Assembly (NCBI GenBank): GCA_018260285.1
Contig: JAGLBH010000091.1
Location: forward strand, 1-6,733
Direction of reading: 5' to 3'
Length of the DNA: 6,733 bases
From: Arthrobacter sp.
Lineage (GTDB): Bacteria > Actinomycetota > Actinomycetes > Actinomycetales > Micrococcaceae
The notes below the pieces were generated by a model, which was given only the letters and a program-made list of their open reading frames with translations, made no database searches and was not told where the DNA came from. The first letter of the stretch is position 1; every line of letters begins with the position of its first letter. Of the stretch, positions 6,455 to 6,733 are shown one piece after another. The translations under genes were made by a program, and so were the position numbers.

Positions 6455-6497
6455 GTGAGCTGCCTTTCGTGGAGATGCCGATGAGTCTGAGGTGCTC

Positions 6498-6733
6498 TCA
6501 GACGAGCGGCGGCCCCCTCAGGCCCCAGGCCGCGACGGGGCGGCTCTCCCGGAGGTCCCGAGCCCTCTCGGCGACGTGCGCGAGGTGGGCTCGCAGGGCT
6601 GCGCGGACCGCGGCGAGCTGAGCCGCCGGCGCGTCCTGGACGAGGAAGCGTGTGAAGGGCGGGGCGTGCGTGCTGGCCACGGCTGCGCGGGCGGCTGCGG
6701 CCAGGCGGGGCAGGGCCTGGCTCGCGCTCTGCG
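6498..6733 (-). CDS. C-terminal end of an unrecognised Ala/Arg-rich protein (N-terminus off the right edge)
   Basis: The frame is open from the right edge to a TGA at 6498-6500, giving 77 residues. Third codon positions are almost all G or C and the orientation matches its neighbours, both of which favour a real gene. The visible part is Ala/Arg-rich and probably helical (about QLAAVRAALRAHLAHVAERA) and ends in AWGLRGPPLV. I recognise no family. A GTG at 6680 could be an internal start for a 60-residue protein, but the frame continues to the edge, so a longer gene is more likely. The stop lies 43 bp before copC, so it may be the preceding gene of the same operon. Confidence 0.5.
   Translation of the reverse strand, partial: QSASQALPRLAAAARAAVASTHAPPFTRFLVQDAPAAQLAAVRAALRAHLAHVAERARDLRESRPVAAWGLRGPPLV

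Overview
The window is very GC-rich with strong G/C preference at third codon positions. It has short intergenic gaps and Ser/Ala/Pro-rich linkers in exported proteins. Together with the fused CopD-CtaG protein, this points to a high-GC Gram-positive actinobacterium, perhaps Micrococcales (the order is a guess from protein style). All credible genes lie on the minus strand, so transcription runs from right to left. I see no mobile element, tRNA, rRNA or CRISPR array.

Layout in transcription order: (1) the C-terminal end of an unrecognised Ala/Arg-rich protein, cut by the right edge (6498-6733); (2) copC, a secreted, membrane-anchored copper-binding protein (5849-6454); (3) a PCu(A)C-type copper chaperone lipoprotein, coupled to copC by an ATGA overlap (5232-5852); (4) a 106-bp gap with a strong 11-bp hairpin; (5) a polytopic CopD-CtaG fusion of 659 residues (3146-5125); (6) a 151-bp gap with a duplicated 14-bp motif; (7) a NYN/PIN-like nuclease-domain protein with a long Pro/Ala-rich linker and an unassigned C-terminal domain (1717-2994); (8) 49 bp later, a thioredoxin-fold/NHL-propeller protein resembling animal NHLRC2, with a Cys-Cys-Ile-Asn-Cys active site, cut by the left edge (1-1667).

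The first half reads as a copper relay outside the membrane: CopC and the PCu(A)C lipoprotein hold copper at the outer face, CopD would move it across the membrane, and CtaG would help build the CuB centre of a haem-copper oxidase. The second half, a predicted RNase-fold protein followed by a cytoplasmic thioredoxin-propeller protein, is functionally less clear and is the least understood part. Nothing here is clearly a new system. The best leads are the NYN/NHLRC2-like pair, the repeated motif upstream of it, and the altered copper-binding motif in the PCu(A)C protein.
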